A DNA stretch of 40,871 nucleotides from an uncultured Peptococcaceae bacterium (GCA_938044045.1 CALIQN010000073.1:1-40871); one strand, 5' to 3'; shown: positions 16,801 to 24,023, counted from the first letter of the stretch. The notes: generated from the letters alone by a model not told the origin. Numbers and translations are program-made.

Positions 16801-17101
16801 GGCATTACAAGCGGTACACATTCCTTGTAAAAAAATTGATAAAGTTTCTGAAGGTAGACCAAATGTTATCGATGCGATGACCAATGGTGAAATTGATGTT
16901 TTAATCAATACGCCAAGTGGGTCAAAAAATGTAGAAGAAGATGGTAGATTGATTAGAAAAACTGCCAATAAGTATAAAATTTGTGCCTTTGCAACCATAG
17001 CAGCAGCAAGAGTGGCGATAGAGGGACTAAGAGAACTCAAAGAAGATGATAAGAGTGCAGAAATCCATACGCTTCAATATTTCCATGGACGTATCCATTA
17101 G
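13874..17101 (+). CDS. carB: carbamoyl-phosphate synthase large subunit
   Basis: A full-length 1075-residue CarB. Order: first ATP-grasp half (start IIGSGPIRIGQACEFDYSG; carboxyphosphate synthesis, to about 400), oligomerisation region, second ATP-grasp half (VLGSGPNRIGQGIEFDYC, from about 553), and a C-terminal MGS-like allosteric domain from about 939. It makes carbamoyl phosphate from bicarbonate, ATP and ammonia for pyrimidine and arginine synthesis; ammonia comes from the small subunit CarA. No carA is adjacent: upstream lies the divergent lipoprotein gene. GGGAGGG precedes the start. TTCGAC at 13745-13750 and TATGAT at 13769-13774 (18 apart) may be the promoter. No PyrR-type leader was seen. 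Confidence 0.97.
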   Translation: MPIREDFKKVLIIGSGPIRIGQACEFDYSGTQACKALRKMGYTIVLANSNPATIMTDANMADSTYIVPLNIKNLEEIIIKERPQALLPNLGGQSGLNLCLELHKAGILERYNVEVIGVHIDTIEKGEDRIAFKESMKRIGIEMAHSEEAYSVEEAVSIAKKLGYPVVVRPAFTMGGEGGGLVYNEEELRLVAGRGIAASMINQVLIEESVLGWLELELEVVRDKDGNMITVCFIENIDPMGVHTGDSYCSAPFLTVSDEVAQRLQEASYKVVEDIGVIGGCNCQYAYNPKTDRFVIIEINPRTSRSSALASKATGLPIANISAQLACGKNLADIPYYKGESLLDYVPGKDYVVIKFPKWNFEKFKDAEDLLGTQMQAVGEVMSIGRTYKEAAQKAVRSLEMGRLGFGLVKKHEEKTAEALKSALAKPTSERHFELYEALKKGVSVEEICAITAMAPYFVNAMKELVDSEKEIVNYKGKTLPKEVLLEAKKDGFADGYLAQLLEVSEDEVRKWRHDYGILPQWDAIDVSGVQTDEAYYYSTYHGAIKPVKVSGKEKVMVLGSGPNRIGQGIEFDYCCVHASLALREEGYETILINCNPETVSTDYDTSDKLYFEPLTVEDVLSIYENEKPLGVIAQFGGQTPLNLSNKLEAMGVKILGTSPNSIDLAEDRDRFREIMEALSIPMPQSAVAVTVEEALDAAKAIGYPLMCRPSYVLGGRGMEVVHDEGSLIDYMKAAIDVSADRPILIDKFLSNALECESDAISDEEEVFVPAVMEHVERAGIHSGDSTAIIPSVNISQTQIKRIEDYTKKIARALNVCGLMNMQFAIYKDTVYVLEANPRASRTVPLVSKVCNINMVALATKAIVSKLKGQVSPIGYLSQRVLKHYGVKEAIFPFNMFPQVDPILGPEMRSTGEVLGMAESVGHAFLKAQEATSTPLPSSGTVFISVNDNDKEDVLAVARDFAELGFDILATGGTYRALQAVHIPCKKIDKVSEGRPNVIDAMTNGEIDVLINTPSGSKNVEEDGRLIRKTANKYKICAFATIAAARVAIEGLRELKEDDKSAEIHTLQYFHGRIH

Positions 17102-17144
17102 AAAAAAACAAATACCCTGTATAATTACAGGGTATTTGTTTTTT
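17102..17144 (+). terminator. terminator of carB
   Basis: AAAAAACAAATACCCTGT / ACAGGGTATTTGTTTTTT, 18-bp stem with T run, directly after the carB stop. Confidence 0.92.
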
Positions 17145-17177
17145 GCATTTGATTTTGTTATACTTCACGTAGAGATG

Positions 17178-17208
17178 ATTGTTTTTATAGTAAAATTGTT
17201 TTTATAAT
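17178..17208. repeat. 12-base direct repeat before the stalk-domain lipoprotein gene
   Basis: ATTGTTTTTATA at 17178-17189 and again at 17195-17206, period 17. The second copy contains TATAAT, but that would place the transcription start inside the ribosome binding site, so it is probably not the -10 box. Confidence 0.5.
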
Positions 17209-17228
17209 CAAAAGGAGGGATTTTTACA

Positions 17229-18614
17229 ATGAAGAGAAAAATAGCAAGTTTTTTGTTGGTTTTTGTCGCTTTATTAACATTTTCCGGTTGTTCACCAACA
17301 ACAAAAGCCTACTTAGAAGATTCTAAAAAGGTCAATCAATGGAATAATGTTTCTATCAATGGGGATATGAATGTCCAACTTACTATGGAAGGAAAGACGG
17401 TAAACCTTCCTCTTAACATCAAGCTAGATGGCTCTGATCTAACAAAAGATGCGCCAATGTTGGCTTATCAAGTGACCTTTGGTGAAGTGAAAGGTCTTGA
17501 GGCTTTAGCACCTGGAGAAGAAGGGAAAAAATTAAATAATCTCTTGAGAGGTAAGTCTGTACAGTATTATCTCGATCTTAAAAACATGAAATTCGCTTAT
17601 AATAAGAATTTTCTTTTAGATATGATGAAAGCGACTGGCGGTGAAGTACCTAGTGAATTTGCGGGTATCAAAGAAGAGTATATTGGTATTGATATGGGCG
17701 ACTTACCTCAAGTTTCAACCCAAGCATTTCTGACCGGTACGGCGATGGCTAATACAGCCAATAGTGATGAAATTTTGAAAATTTTTGAAAAGACTTTTAG
17801 TGATTTTGATCATAAAGCCTTCAATATTACCAAAGAAGATGACACCTATCATTATGAAGTGGGTGGTCTTGATCTTTATAATGGTTTAATGGCAGGTGCA
17901 AAACATTTTGTAGCGAAATGGCCAAGTATTAAAGGTGATGTTGCGCCACTACTCACTGCTATGGTTGGAAAGTCTATTACGGATCAAGATATTAGAAAAA
18001 TTCAAACTGCTTTAGCGGAGCTTGAAAAAAATGATGAGTTGAAACAATTGATCACAGGCGCAAAATTAAGCCAAGATGTACGTTTTGGTACTAGTAGCTA
18101 TACTACTAAAGGTAAACTCAGCTATAATGCACCAGATGGTCAATTTGCACTTAGCCTAGCTTACGATTTGACAACTAAAAAAGATGATAGTATCAAGGTG
18201 ACAATGCCAAAGAGTGTGTACTATATTGATTATACTGAGCTTTTTGGTGATGATGTTTACTATGATGATAATACTGCAATTGTTGAAGTTGATGGTGAGT
18301 TTGTGGCAGAGGGTTATGTTGAAAATGGCCGTACCCTTGTAAGATATCGTGATTTTGCTGAAGCTATTGGTGCAGAGGTTAACTATGATGCCAAACGCAA
18401 ACAAGTTAAAGTGAGTAAAGATAAACAAACGATTACTTTGACCCTAGGTTCTAAAAAGGTTTTAGTCAACAATAAAGTGAAACAATTAGATGTTGTACCT
18501 GTGGTTAAAGAGGGTGTAACCTATGTTCCACTTCGCTTCGTTGCTGAAACCTATGGCTATAAAGTGAGCTGGGATAATGATCTTTATATTGCAAGCTTGA
18601 GTAAGGTTGCTTAG
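17229..18614 (+). CDS. lipoprotein with C-terminal stalk (copper amine oxidase-N-like) domain
   Basis: A 461-residue exported protein. The N-terminus is a lipoprotein signal (TFSGC, lipid cysteine near residue 20). The central 320 residues are not recognised. The C-terminal 110 residues form a stalk domain of the Cu_amine_oxidN1 type: VEVDGEFV...RTLVRYRDFAEAIGAEVNYDAKRKQVKV and later VVKEGVTYVPLRFVAETYGYKVSWDN. This domain is common in clostridial surface proteins and is not itself an amine oxidase. AAAAGGAGGG precedes the ATG. It probably shares a transcript with the TM2 protein that follows 27 bases later. Confidence 0.85.
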   Translation: MKRKIASFLLVFVALLTFSGCSPTTKAYLEDSKKVNQWNNVSINGDMNVQLTMEGKTVNLPLNIKLDGSDLTKDAPMLAYQVTFGEVKGLEALAPGEEGKKLNNLLRGKSVQYYLDLKNMKFAYNKNFLLDMMKATGGEVPSEFAGIKEEYIGIDMGDLPQVSTQAFLTGTAMANTANSDEILKIFEKTFSDFDHKAFNITKEDDTYHYEVGGLDLYNGLMAGAKHFVAKWPSIKGDVAPLLTAMVGKSITDQDIRKIQTALAELEKNDELKQLITGAKLSQDVRFGTSSYTTKGKLSYNAPDGQFALSLAYDLTTKKDDSIKVTMPKSVYYIDYTELFGDDVYYDDNTAIVEVDGEFVAEGYVENGRTLVRYRDFAEAIGAEVNYDAKRKQVKVSKDKQTITLTLGSKKVLVNNKVKQLDVVPVVKEGVTYVPLRFVAETYGYKVSWDNDLYIASLSKVA

Positions 18615-18641
18615 AATAATTTAAAGAAAGAAGGAAAGATA

Positions 18642-19070
18642 GTGTTAGGCAAGGTTTTAAGAGTTGATGTCGGTGAAGTTGTGATTGGAATGGAAGATGC
18701 AAGTTTAAGACAAGTGTCTCTTGACAAGTGTAACTTTTACCCACAAATTGATGATCAGGTTCAAATATTTGAAAATGGTGATGAAATAATCGTCTCTAAA
18801 GTAGAAAGTGCAAATCAAGAAGCAAGCTATACTCAAGCTTCAAGTACACCAGTGGTAAAAAAAGGTCAGCCAGTTAATAAGATCGCCTATGTTCTTTTAG
18901 CGTTCTTTTTAGGTGGTTTTGGGGTGCATAAGTTTTATGCTGGAAAAATTGGACTAGGTGTACTTTATTTACTTTTCTTCTGGACCCTTATTCCTGGTTT
19001 TGTAGCCTTTGTTGAAATGATTCTTGCACTTTGTACACCACAAGATGAGTATGGTAATATCTATCTTTAA
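18642..19070 (+). CDS. TM2-domain membrane protein
   Basis: A 142-residue protein starting at GTG, with AAGGAAAG upstream. The first 75 residues are a soluble beta-rich region of unknown role; the second half is a TM2 domain: NKIAYVLLAFFLGGFGVHKFYAGK, then a turn and a second helix (LYLLFFWTLIPGFVAFVEMI). The GGFGVHKFY signature is diagnostic. Function of TM2 proteins in bacteria is not established. The next promoter begins three bases after its stop. Confidence 0.87.
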   Translation: MLGKVLRVDVGEVVIGMEDASLRQVSLDKCNFYPQIDDQVQIFENGDEIIVSKVESANQEASYTQASSTPVVKKGQPVNKIAYVLLAFFLGGFGVHKFYAGKIGLGVLYLLFFWTLIPGFVAFVEMILALCTPQDEYGNIYL

Positions 19071-19072
19071 GC

Positions 19073-19101
19073 TTGACAAAGTGAAAATATGATGTTAAAA
19101 T
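19073..19101 (+). promoter_or_regulatory. promoter of infC-rpmI-rplT
   Basis: A consensus TTGACA at 19073-19078, 17-base spacer, TAAAAT at 19096-19101. Transcription would start near 19108. Confidence 0.85.
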
Positions 19102-19107
19102 ACTTTG

Positions 19108-19224
19108 GTATTTAGGTAAAGTAGAAACCATCCGTTTCTCACCTTCCGCCACTGGTGTAAGGTTTTTTGCATAATGGATTCAGTATGTTAATAGACGGGT
19201 GGTTTATGCCCGTCTATTTTTTTT
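19108..19224 (+). promoter_or_regulatory. L20-type autoregulatory leader with attenuator
   Basis: Between promoter and infC lies a hairpin region ACCTTCCGCCACTGGTGTAAGGT (about 19141-19163), written here in its parts ACCTT and AAGGT as arms, then an intrinsic terminator ATAGACGGG / CCCGTCTAT at 19191-19217 followed by seven T. The place and form fit the ribosomal protein L20 leader, in which excess L20 favours termination. I cannot check the L20-binding fold by eye. Confidence 0.7.
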
Positions 19225-19253
19225 ATGATAAATTTATGCCGGAGGTGAGGACA

Positions 19254-19763
19254 ATAAGTAAAGAATTACGCGTTAATGATGAAATAAGAGCTCGTGAAAT
19301 TCGTTTAATTGGTGTCGATGGTGAGCAACTAGGGGTAATGCATCCAAAAGATGCTCTTAAGATTGCCCAAGAGAGAGACTTGGATCTTGTAGAGATTGCG
19401 CCAAATGGTAAACCAGCTGTATGTCGTATTATGGATTATGGAAAATACAAATACGAACAAAGCAAGCGCGAGCGTGAAAACAAGAAAAATCAAAAAGTCA
19501 TTACTATCAAGGAAGTAAAACTTCGTCCAAATATTGAAGATCACGATTTTTATACTAAGGTGCGTAATGCGGCAAAATTTCTTGAATCAGGTAGTAAAGT
19601 TAAGGTGACCATCATGTTTCGTGGTCGTGAAATTACTCATGCAGAAAATGGCAAGGAACTTTGCAACAGAGTAGCAGAAGAACTTGTAGATATCTGCAAG
19701 GTAGAAAAACCTGCAAAGGTTGAAGGTCGTAACATGACAATGATGTTGACACCAACCAAATAA
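19254..19763 (+). CDS. infC: translation initiation factor IF-3 (AUA start)
   Basis: IF-3, 169 residues if it starts at the ATA codon at 19254, which is preceded by GGAGGTGAGG. The sequence from there, ISKELRVNDEIRAREIRLIG, aligns with the usual IF-3 N-terminus. Upstream ATGs at 19167 and 19236 lack a ribosome binding site and would add residues absent from the family. Non-AUG starts are a known device by which IF-3 limits its own synthesis. The N-domain, linker (KRERENKKNQK) and C-domain (VTIMFRGREITHAENG) are all present. It leads the infC-rpmI-rplT operon. Confidence 0.95.
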   Translation: MSKELRVNDEIRAREIRLIGVDGEQLGVMHPKDALKIAQERDLDLVEIAPNGKPAVCRIMDYGKYKYEQSKRERENKKNQKVITIKEVKLRPNIEDHDFYTKVRNAAKFLESGSKVKVTIMFRGREITHAENGKELCNRVAEELVDICKVEKPAKVEGRNMTMMLTPTK

Positions 19764-19795
19764 ATTATAACTTGTTTGAAAGGAGCATAATTATT

Positions 19796-19984
19796 ATGCC
19801 TAAAATGAAGACCCATAGAGGTGCAGCAAAGCGTTTTAAAAGAACTGGTACAGGTAAGATTAAAAGACGTCATGGTTTTACTAGCCACATCTTAGAGAAA
19901 AAATCTCCAAAGAGAAAAAGAAATCTACGTAAGGGCGCAATCATGGCTAAGGGTGATGCAAAACGCATCGATCAATTAATCTAA
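19796..19984 (+). CDS. rpmI: ribosomal protein L35
   Basis: A 62-residue, strongly basic protein beginning MPKMKTHRGAAKRFKRTG, the standard L35 start, and continuing to the HILEKKSPKRKRNLRKG block. The ATG at 19796 follows AAAGGAG at ten bases. It is a component of the 50S subunit, in the usual place between infC and rplT. Confidence 0.97.
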   Translation: MPKMKTHRGAAKRFKRTGTGKIKRRHGFTSHILEKKSPKRKRNLRKGAIMAKGDAKRIDQLI

Positions 19985-20006
19985 GAAAGACGGAGGGTAC
20001 TATACA

Positions 20007-20360
20007 ATGGCTAGAATTAAAAGAGGGGTTTCTACCCGTAAAAGACATAAAAAAATTATGAAGTTGGCAAAGGGCTATCATGGTAGTCGTTCTAAGACTT
20101 TCCGTGTTGCCAATCAAGCAGTTATGCGTGCTTGGCAATATGCTTATGCACACAGAAGACTAAGAAAACGTGATTTCCGTAAATTATGGATCGCACGTAT
20201 CAATGCTGCTTGCCGTCAAAATGAGATGAGTTATAGCACTTTTATCCATGGTTTAAAAGTTGCTGGTGTAGATATCAACCGTAAAATGCTTGCTGATTTA
20301 GCAATCAATGATGAAAAAGCTTTTGCTGATTTGGTACAACTTGCAAAAGAAAGTAAATAA
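20007..20360 (+). CDS. rplT: ribosomal protein L20
   Basis: A 117-residue basic protein, MARIKRGVSTRKRHKKIMKLAKGYHG at the start and FIHGLKVAGVDINRKMLADLA near the end, both typical. L20 is needed early in 50S assembly and, in Bacillota, represses its own operon through the infC leader. CGGAGGG precedes the start. It is the last gene of the operon. Confidence 0.98.
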   Translation: MARIKRGVSTRKRHKKIMKLAKGYHGSRSKTFRVANQAVMRAWQYAYAHRRLRKRDFRKLWIARINAACRQNEMSYSTFIHGLKVAGVDINRKMLADLAINDEKAFADLVQLAKESK

Positions 20361-20384
20361 AAAAAGCCCTGAGGGGCTTTTTTT
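20358..20384 (+). terminator. terminator of infC-rpmI-rplT
   Basis: AAAAAAGCCC / GGGCTTTTTTT around a 4-base loop, directly after the rplT stop. Confidence 0.9.
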
Positions 20385-20408
20385 GCTTATATAAGAGGAA
20401 TTTTAAAT

Positions 20409-21050
20409 ATGAAAAAAACACTTGCCTATAGTCTTAGAATTCTTGTTGCTGTTTTGGGTACCCTTGGGGTTGGTTTAGAGTTGTATCACAAGGGCTTGTT
20501 TATGTTGACTTATTATACTTTGCTCTCCAATATTTTGGTGGTGGGCATGAGTTATTATCTTCTCTTTCGTATGGTAAAAGACTTTGACAATATGATGCAA
20601 GATAGCACCTTACTACGTGTAAAAGGTGCCCTTACCATGGGTATTTTACTGACTTTTTTAGTCTATCATTTTATGTTGGCACCTTTTGCTGATGCAAGTA
20701 AGTTTTTTAGACTGGAAAATTTTTTGGTGCATTATATTGTGCCAATTTTATTTTTATTGGATTGGCTCATTTTGGATAAAAGGGGCGTTTATAAAGCTAA
20801 AGATGCTTTTTATTGGACGCTGTTACCTTTAGGCTATTCTATTTTTGCGCTTATTAAAGGCTATGTTTTTCAAATTGAAATTCCTGGTCAAGAAAATAGC
20901 CCTTATCCTTATTTTTTTCTCAATATTGATCGATTTGGCTTTTTGGGTGTGATGAAATTTATTCTTGGGATTTCGATTGCTTATCTTGCAATGAGTGGAA
21001 TCTTATACTTCATTAAAATGTTTAGAGCAGGTGAAAAAAATGAGTCTTAA
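20409..21050 (+). CDS. Pr6Pr-family six-helix membrane protein
   Basis: A 213-residue protein with six hydrophobic segments, starting MKKTLAYSLRILVAVLGTLGVGLELY. The YYTLLSNILVV segment, a central YHFMLAP, the FLVHYIVPILFLLDWLILD helix and the PYPYFFLNIDRFG loop match the Pr6Pr membrane family, whose function in bacteria is unknown. GAGG lies upstream of the ATG. It overlaps the start of birA by 11 bases, so the two are likely translated together. Confidence 0.75.
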   Translation: MKKTLAYSLRILVAVLGTLGVGLELYHKGLFMLTYYTLLSNILVVGMSYYLLFRMVKDFDNMMQDSTLLRVKGALTMGILLTFLVYHFMLAPFADASKFFRLENFLVHYIVPILFLLDWLILDKRGVYKAKDAFYWTLLPLGYSIFALIKGYVFQIEIPGQENSPYPYFFLNIDRFGFLGVMKFILGISIAYLAMSGILYFIKMFRAGEKNES

Positions 21051-22008
21051 AAGACAGCTCTTAGAAAAATTGTCAGAAGACGAGTTTCTTTCAGGGGAGG
21101 CCTTTGCCAAAACACAGAATGTGTCTCGTGCAGCGATTTGGAAAGCGATCAAGGCCTTAAGAGAAGAAGGCTATAGGATTGAAGCGATTCCTAAAAAAGG
21201 CTACCGCTTAAGAAAACAAGAGGATCATTTAGAGGTTAAAACAATTTTAAAACATTATCATGGGCAGGAAAAACTAACGATAGAGTTGCATGAAACCATT
21301 ACTTCAACCAATGATAGAGCAAAAGCCTTGGCAGAGGCTGGTGCCACTGAATGGACGGTTATCCTTTCAGAAATGCAAAGCCTGGGTAGGGGGCGTCTAG
21401 GAAAGAATTTTTATTCTCCTAAGGGAAGTGGGATTTATCTCAGTGTGATTTTACGTCCTAAATTAGCCATAGAGAAGGCAACCTTATTAACGCTCCTTGG
21501 GGCAACTGTGGTTTGTGAAGTGATAGAAGAGACTTTAGCACTGAAAAGTCAGATTAAATGGGTCAATGATGTTTTTATTGCGGATAAAAAAGTTTCCGGT
21601 ATTTTGACAGAGGGGAGCTTATCCCTAGAAAGTCAAATCTTAGACTATTTAGTACTGGGGATTGGGGTTAATATTACCTTAGATCAAAAAAGTTTACCTG
21701 ATAGTCTAAAACCTATTGTAGGTAGTTTATTTGAAAATCAAACGCCACCTGATGATTTTCGTAACTATTTTATTGGCATCTTACTCACCAAACTCAGTCA
21801 ATATTATCTAGATTTTGAAAAAGGTGAATTTATAAAACGCTATAGAGAACGGCTAATGGTTTTGGACAAATGGGTAGATTTGCATCAAGGCAAAGAAACG
21901 GTCAAAGTTTTAGCGCTTGATGATAAGGGTGCCTTGATTGTTAAGACAAAAGAAGGTCTTCAAAAAAGAGTCACTTCTGGTGAAGTCAGTCTCAGACTAA
22001 AGGAGTAA
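21040..22008 (+). CDS. birA: biotin-protein ligase / biotin operon repressor
   Basis: A 322-residue bifunctional BirA. An N-terminal winged helix (about residues 5-65; FAKTQNVSRAAIWKAIKALREEGY) allows DNA binding. The ligase domain has GRGRLGKNFYSPKGSGIYLS near 115, KWVNDVF near 173, and a small C-terminal domain (about 275-322). It activates biotin with ATP and attaches it to carboxylase carrier proteins; with the winged helix it can repress biotin genes. The start at 21040 follows AGCAGGTG and lies inside the end of the Pr6Pr gene. No biotin synthesis or transport gene lies in the window. Confidence 0.95.
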   Translation: MSLKRQLLEKLSEDEFLSGEAFAKTQNVSRAAIWKAIKALREEGYRIEAIPKKGYRLRKQEDHLEVKTILKHYHGQEKLTIELHETITSTNDRAKALAEAGATEWTVILSEMQSLGRGRLGKNFYSPKGSGIYLSVILRPKLAIEKATLLTLLGATVVCEVIEETLALKSQIKWVNDVFIADKKVSGILTEGSLSLESQILDYLVLGIGVNITLDQKSLPDSLKPIVGSLFENQTPPDDFRNYFIGILLTKLSQYYLDFEKGEFIKRYRERLMVLDKWVDLHQGKETVKVLALDDKGALIVKTKEGLQKRVTSGEVSLRLKE

Positions 22009-22010
22009 GG

Positions 22011-22502
22011 ATGAAAAAAGAGAAAATACAAAAAACCAATGCTATGCGTCTTTTGGATAAGGCAAAATTGGACTATCTTGTCCATCATTATCCCTGGAAA
22101 GAGGATGAGCTAGATGCCGTTCATGTTGGACATGCCCTAGAAAAACCCCTTGGACAGGTGTTTAAGACCCTTGTCCTTGTGGGGGATAAGACGGGTGTTA
22201 TCGTCGCAATGCTTCCTAGTGAGGCTTCTATTGACTTTAAGGCGCTTGCTAGAGCAAGCGGCAATAAAAGTGTAGAAATGCTTCACTTAAAAGACTTAGA
22301 AAAAACAACAGGTTATATTAGAGGGGGCTGTTCGCCTTTAGGGATGAAAAAAAACTACCCTCTCTATCTTGCCAGTGAAGCGCAAGCTTGGGAGACGATT
22401 ATTTTTTCAGCTGGTAAACGTGGTGTTCAAATCGAGTTAAGTCTTCAATCGTTGGTTAAGATAGCAGAGGCTAAAATTGTTGATATTATAAAAAAATCAT
22501 GA
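22011..22502 (+). CDS. ybaK: Cys-tRNA(Pro) deacylase, YbaK/EbsC type
   Basis: A 163-residue YbaK-type editing enzyme that removes cysteine (and other small residues) wrongly placed on tRNA-Pro. The features are TNAMRLLDKAKLDY at the start, GQVFKTLVLVGD with the conserved Lys, LARASGNKSVEM, GYIRGGCSPLGMKK, and a C-terminal IFSAGKRGVQIELSLQSL block, all in the family order. AAAGGAG precedes the start, and birA ends two bases upstream, so the two form an operon. Confidence 0.92.
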   Translation: MKKEKIQKTNAMRLLDKAKLDYLVHHYPWKEDELDAVHVGHALEKPLGQVFKTLVLVGDKTGVIVAMLPSEASIDFKALARASGNKSVEMLHLKDLEKTTGYIRGGCSPLGMKKNYPLYLASEAQAWETIIFSAGKRGVQIELSLQSLVKIAEAKIVDIIKKS

Positions 22503-22520
22503 TGTATTAATATTTCTTTC

Positions 22521-22548
22521 TAGACATTTGAAAAAAAAGAAGTATAAT
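22521..22548 (+). promoter_or_regulatory. promoter of the repeat lipoprotein gene
   Basis: TAGACA at 22521-22526, 16-base spacer, TATAAT at 22543-22548. Transcription would start near 22555. Confidence 0.7.
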
Positions 22549-22604
22549 GGATAAAGTAGTAGAGAGTTACTACAATATTTTTAGAATCCTAGGGGGATAA
22601 TGAA

Positions 22605-22862
22605 ATGAAAAAATTAATGGCAACACTTTTCGTGTTAACTTTTGCAATGAGCACATTAGTTGGTTGTGGACAAAAAGAAGAAGCGCCAGCTGAAGAACCA
22701 GCTCAAGTAGAAGCTCCAGCTGAAAAACCAGCAGCTGAACCAGCAACCGAAACAAAAACTGAACCAGCAACCGAAACAAAAACTGAAACAACAACCGAAA
22801 CAACAACCGAAAAAACAACTGAAGCGCCAGCTGATGGAGCTCAACAACAAGAAGCAAAATAA
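22605..22862 (+). CDS. small lipoprotein with Thr/Glu/Pro/Ala-rich repeat tail
   Basis: An 85-residue protein: a lipoprotein signal (TLVGC, lipid cysteine at residue 21) followed by a low-complexity tail of EAPAE, PATETKTE and TTTE repeats with no folded domain. It would be a membrane-anchored flexible tail on the cell surface. GGGGG lies upstream of the ATG. The repeats are encoded by near-identical DNA units, so copy number may vary between strains. No function can be assigned. Confidence 0.8.
   Translation: MKKLMATLFVLTFAMSTLVGCGQKEEAPAEEPAQVEAPAEKPAAEPATETKTEPATETKTETTTETTTEKTTEAPADGAQQQEAK
22737..22820. repeat. tandem repeats inside the lipoprotein gene
   Basis: Two identical 24-base units (22737-22760 and 22761-22784), then GAAACAACAACC twice (22785-22796, 22797-22808) and a diverged unit (22809-22820). 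All are multiples of three, so changes in number keep the frame. Confidence 0.9.
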
Positions 22863-22876
22863 TTTAGTTTAATAGT

Positions 22877-22908
22877 AAAAAAAAGAGTGCCGAGTGGCAC
22901 TCTTTTTT
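22877..22908. terminator. bidirectional terminator between the lipoprotein and gap
   Basis: AAAAAAGAGTGCC / GGCACTCTTTTTT with a 4-base loop between convergent genes. Confidence 0.9.
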
Positions 22909-22920
22909 ATTTGATTATTT

Positions 22921-23916
22921 TTAAGCTTGATCAATAAATTTAGCCAAATCAATAGTACGATTGCTATAGCCCCATTCATTGTCATACCAAGCGATAATCT
23001 TATAGAGATGGTCGCCTATTTTCATGGTAGAGAGGGCATCAACGATAGAAGAACGCGGGTCAGTGTTGTAGTCAATAGAGACCAGTGGACGTTCTTCATA
23101 ACCTAGGATACCTTTTAGCTCCCCTTCACTCGCTTTTTTAAGAAGGGCATTGATTTCTTCCACACTTGGGCTTTCTTCTAGTTCAAAGACTACATCAGTA
23201 AGAGAGACATTTGGTGTTGGTACACGAAGTGCAAAGCCATTCATCTTACCAGAAAGTTCTGGGATGATTTTACCCATAGCCTTTGCCGCACCAGTGGTTG
23301 TAGGGATGATAGATTGGATGCAACCTCTTGCACGACGAGGGTCTTTGTGTCTATTATCAAGATTTTTTTGGTCATTGGTAAAGGAATGCACTGTGGTCAT
23401 AGCTGCAGCCTTAATGGTGAAGTTTTCATGAATAACCTTTGTGACTGGCGCCAGACAGTTTGTCGTACAACTTGCATTAGAGATAATGTTTTGTGCTTTG
23501 TCATAGTTTTCTTGGTTGACACCCATAACGAGCATTGGGGCATCTGGACTAGGTGCAGTGATGATGACTTTTTTAGCCCCTCTTTGAAGATGGACTGAGG
23601 CAGTTTCTAAGGTTTTGAATTTACCTGTTGAGTCAATAACAATATCTGCGCCAACTTTTGCCCAATCAAGGTTGTTAGGATCTCTATCTGAGTAGAGGAA
23701 AATCTTTTTACCATTAATGATAAGATGTTCATCATCAAAGCTGACTTCCCCTTGAAAACGACCATGAGTAGAGTCAAATTCAAATAAACGTGCTGTGCCT
23801 TCTGGATTTGATGTGCTGTTTAAAGCAACAACCTCTATTTCGGGATCGTTGATAGCAACACGAAGCACTAAGCGTCCGATACGACCAAAGCCATTAATAC
23901 CAATTTTTGTCGTCAT
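22921..23916 (-). CDS. glyceraldehyde-3-phosphate dehydrogenase, probably NADP-preferring
   Basis: A 331-residue phosphorylating GAPDH. Rossmann motif INGFGRIGR (7-15), catalytic C150 in SNASCTTNC, H177, and the C-terminal WYDNEWGYS are present. The coenzyme-specificity sites are unlike NAD-type enzymes: where these have Asp32-Leu33 the protein has S34-T35 (ALNSTS), and where they have Leu187-Pro188 it has N188-R189 (LDNRHKD). Loss of Asp32 is typical of GapB and chloroplast enzymes that use NADP(H); T35 and R189 could hold the 2'-phosphate. Cofactor preference is inferred. AGGAGG precedes the ATG. It stands alone, without pgk or tpiA. Confidence 0.93.
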   Translation of the reverse strand: MTTKIGINGFGRIGRLVLRVAINDPEIEVVALNSTSNPEGTARLFEFDSTHGRFQGEVSFDDEHLIINGKKIFLYSDRDPNNLDWAKVGADIVIDSTGKFKTLETASVHLQRGAKKVIITAPSPDAPMLVMGVNQENYDKAQNIISNASCTTNCLAPVTKVIHENFTIKAAAMTTVHSFTNDQKNLDNRHKDPRRARGCIQSIIPTTTGAAKAMGKIIPELSGKMNGFALRVPTPNVSLTDVVFELEESPSVEEINALLKKASEGELKGILGYEERPLVSIDYNTDPRSSIVDALSTMKIGDHLYKIIAWYDNEWGYSNRTIDLAKFIDQA

Positions 23917-24023
23917 AAAAATTCCTCCTAAAATTCTTTGATCTACTTATAACATAACTGATTTTACAGGAAAAAGAAAGCACTAAGCCCTAATTTCTTT
24001 TCAAAAAAGCCCAAGGGCTAGTC

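Noticed and set aside
17195..17208. TATAAT at 17203-17208 as the -10 of the stalk lipoprotein gene
   Set aside because: Transcription would start inside the ribosome binding site at 17210-17219.
18280..18614. Copper amine oxidase activity for the lipoprotein at 17229-18614
   Set aside because: Only the N-terminal-like stalk domain is present; no catalytic domain or TPQ-type Asn-Tyr motif.
19167..19253. ATG starts at 19167 and 19236 for IF-3
   Set aside because: They add residues not found in IF-3, lack ribosome binding sites, and the first lies inside the attenuator.
22570..22857. Leu/Phe-rich minus-strand frame opposite the repeat lipoprotein
   Set aside because: It is the antisense image of the GAA/ACA repeats, not a membrane protein gene.
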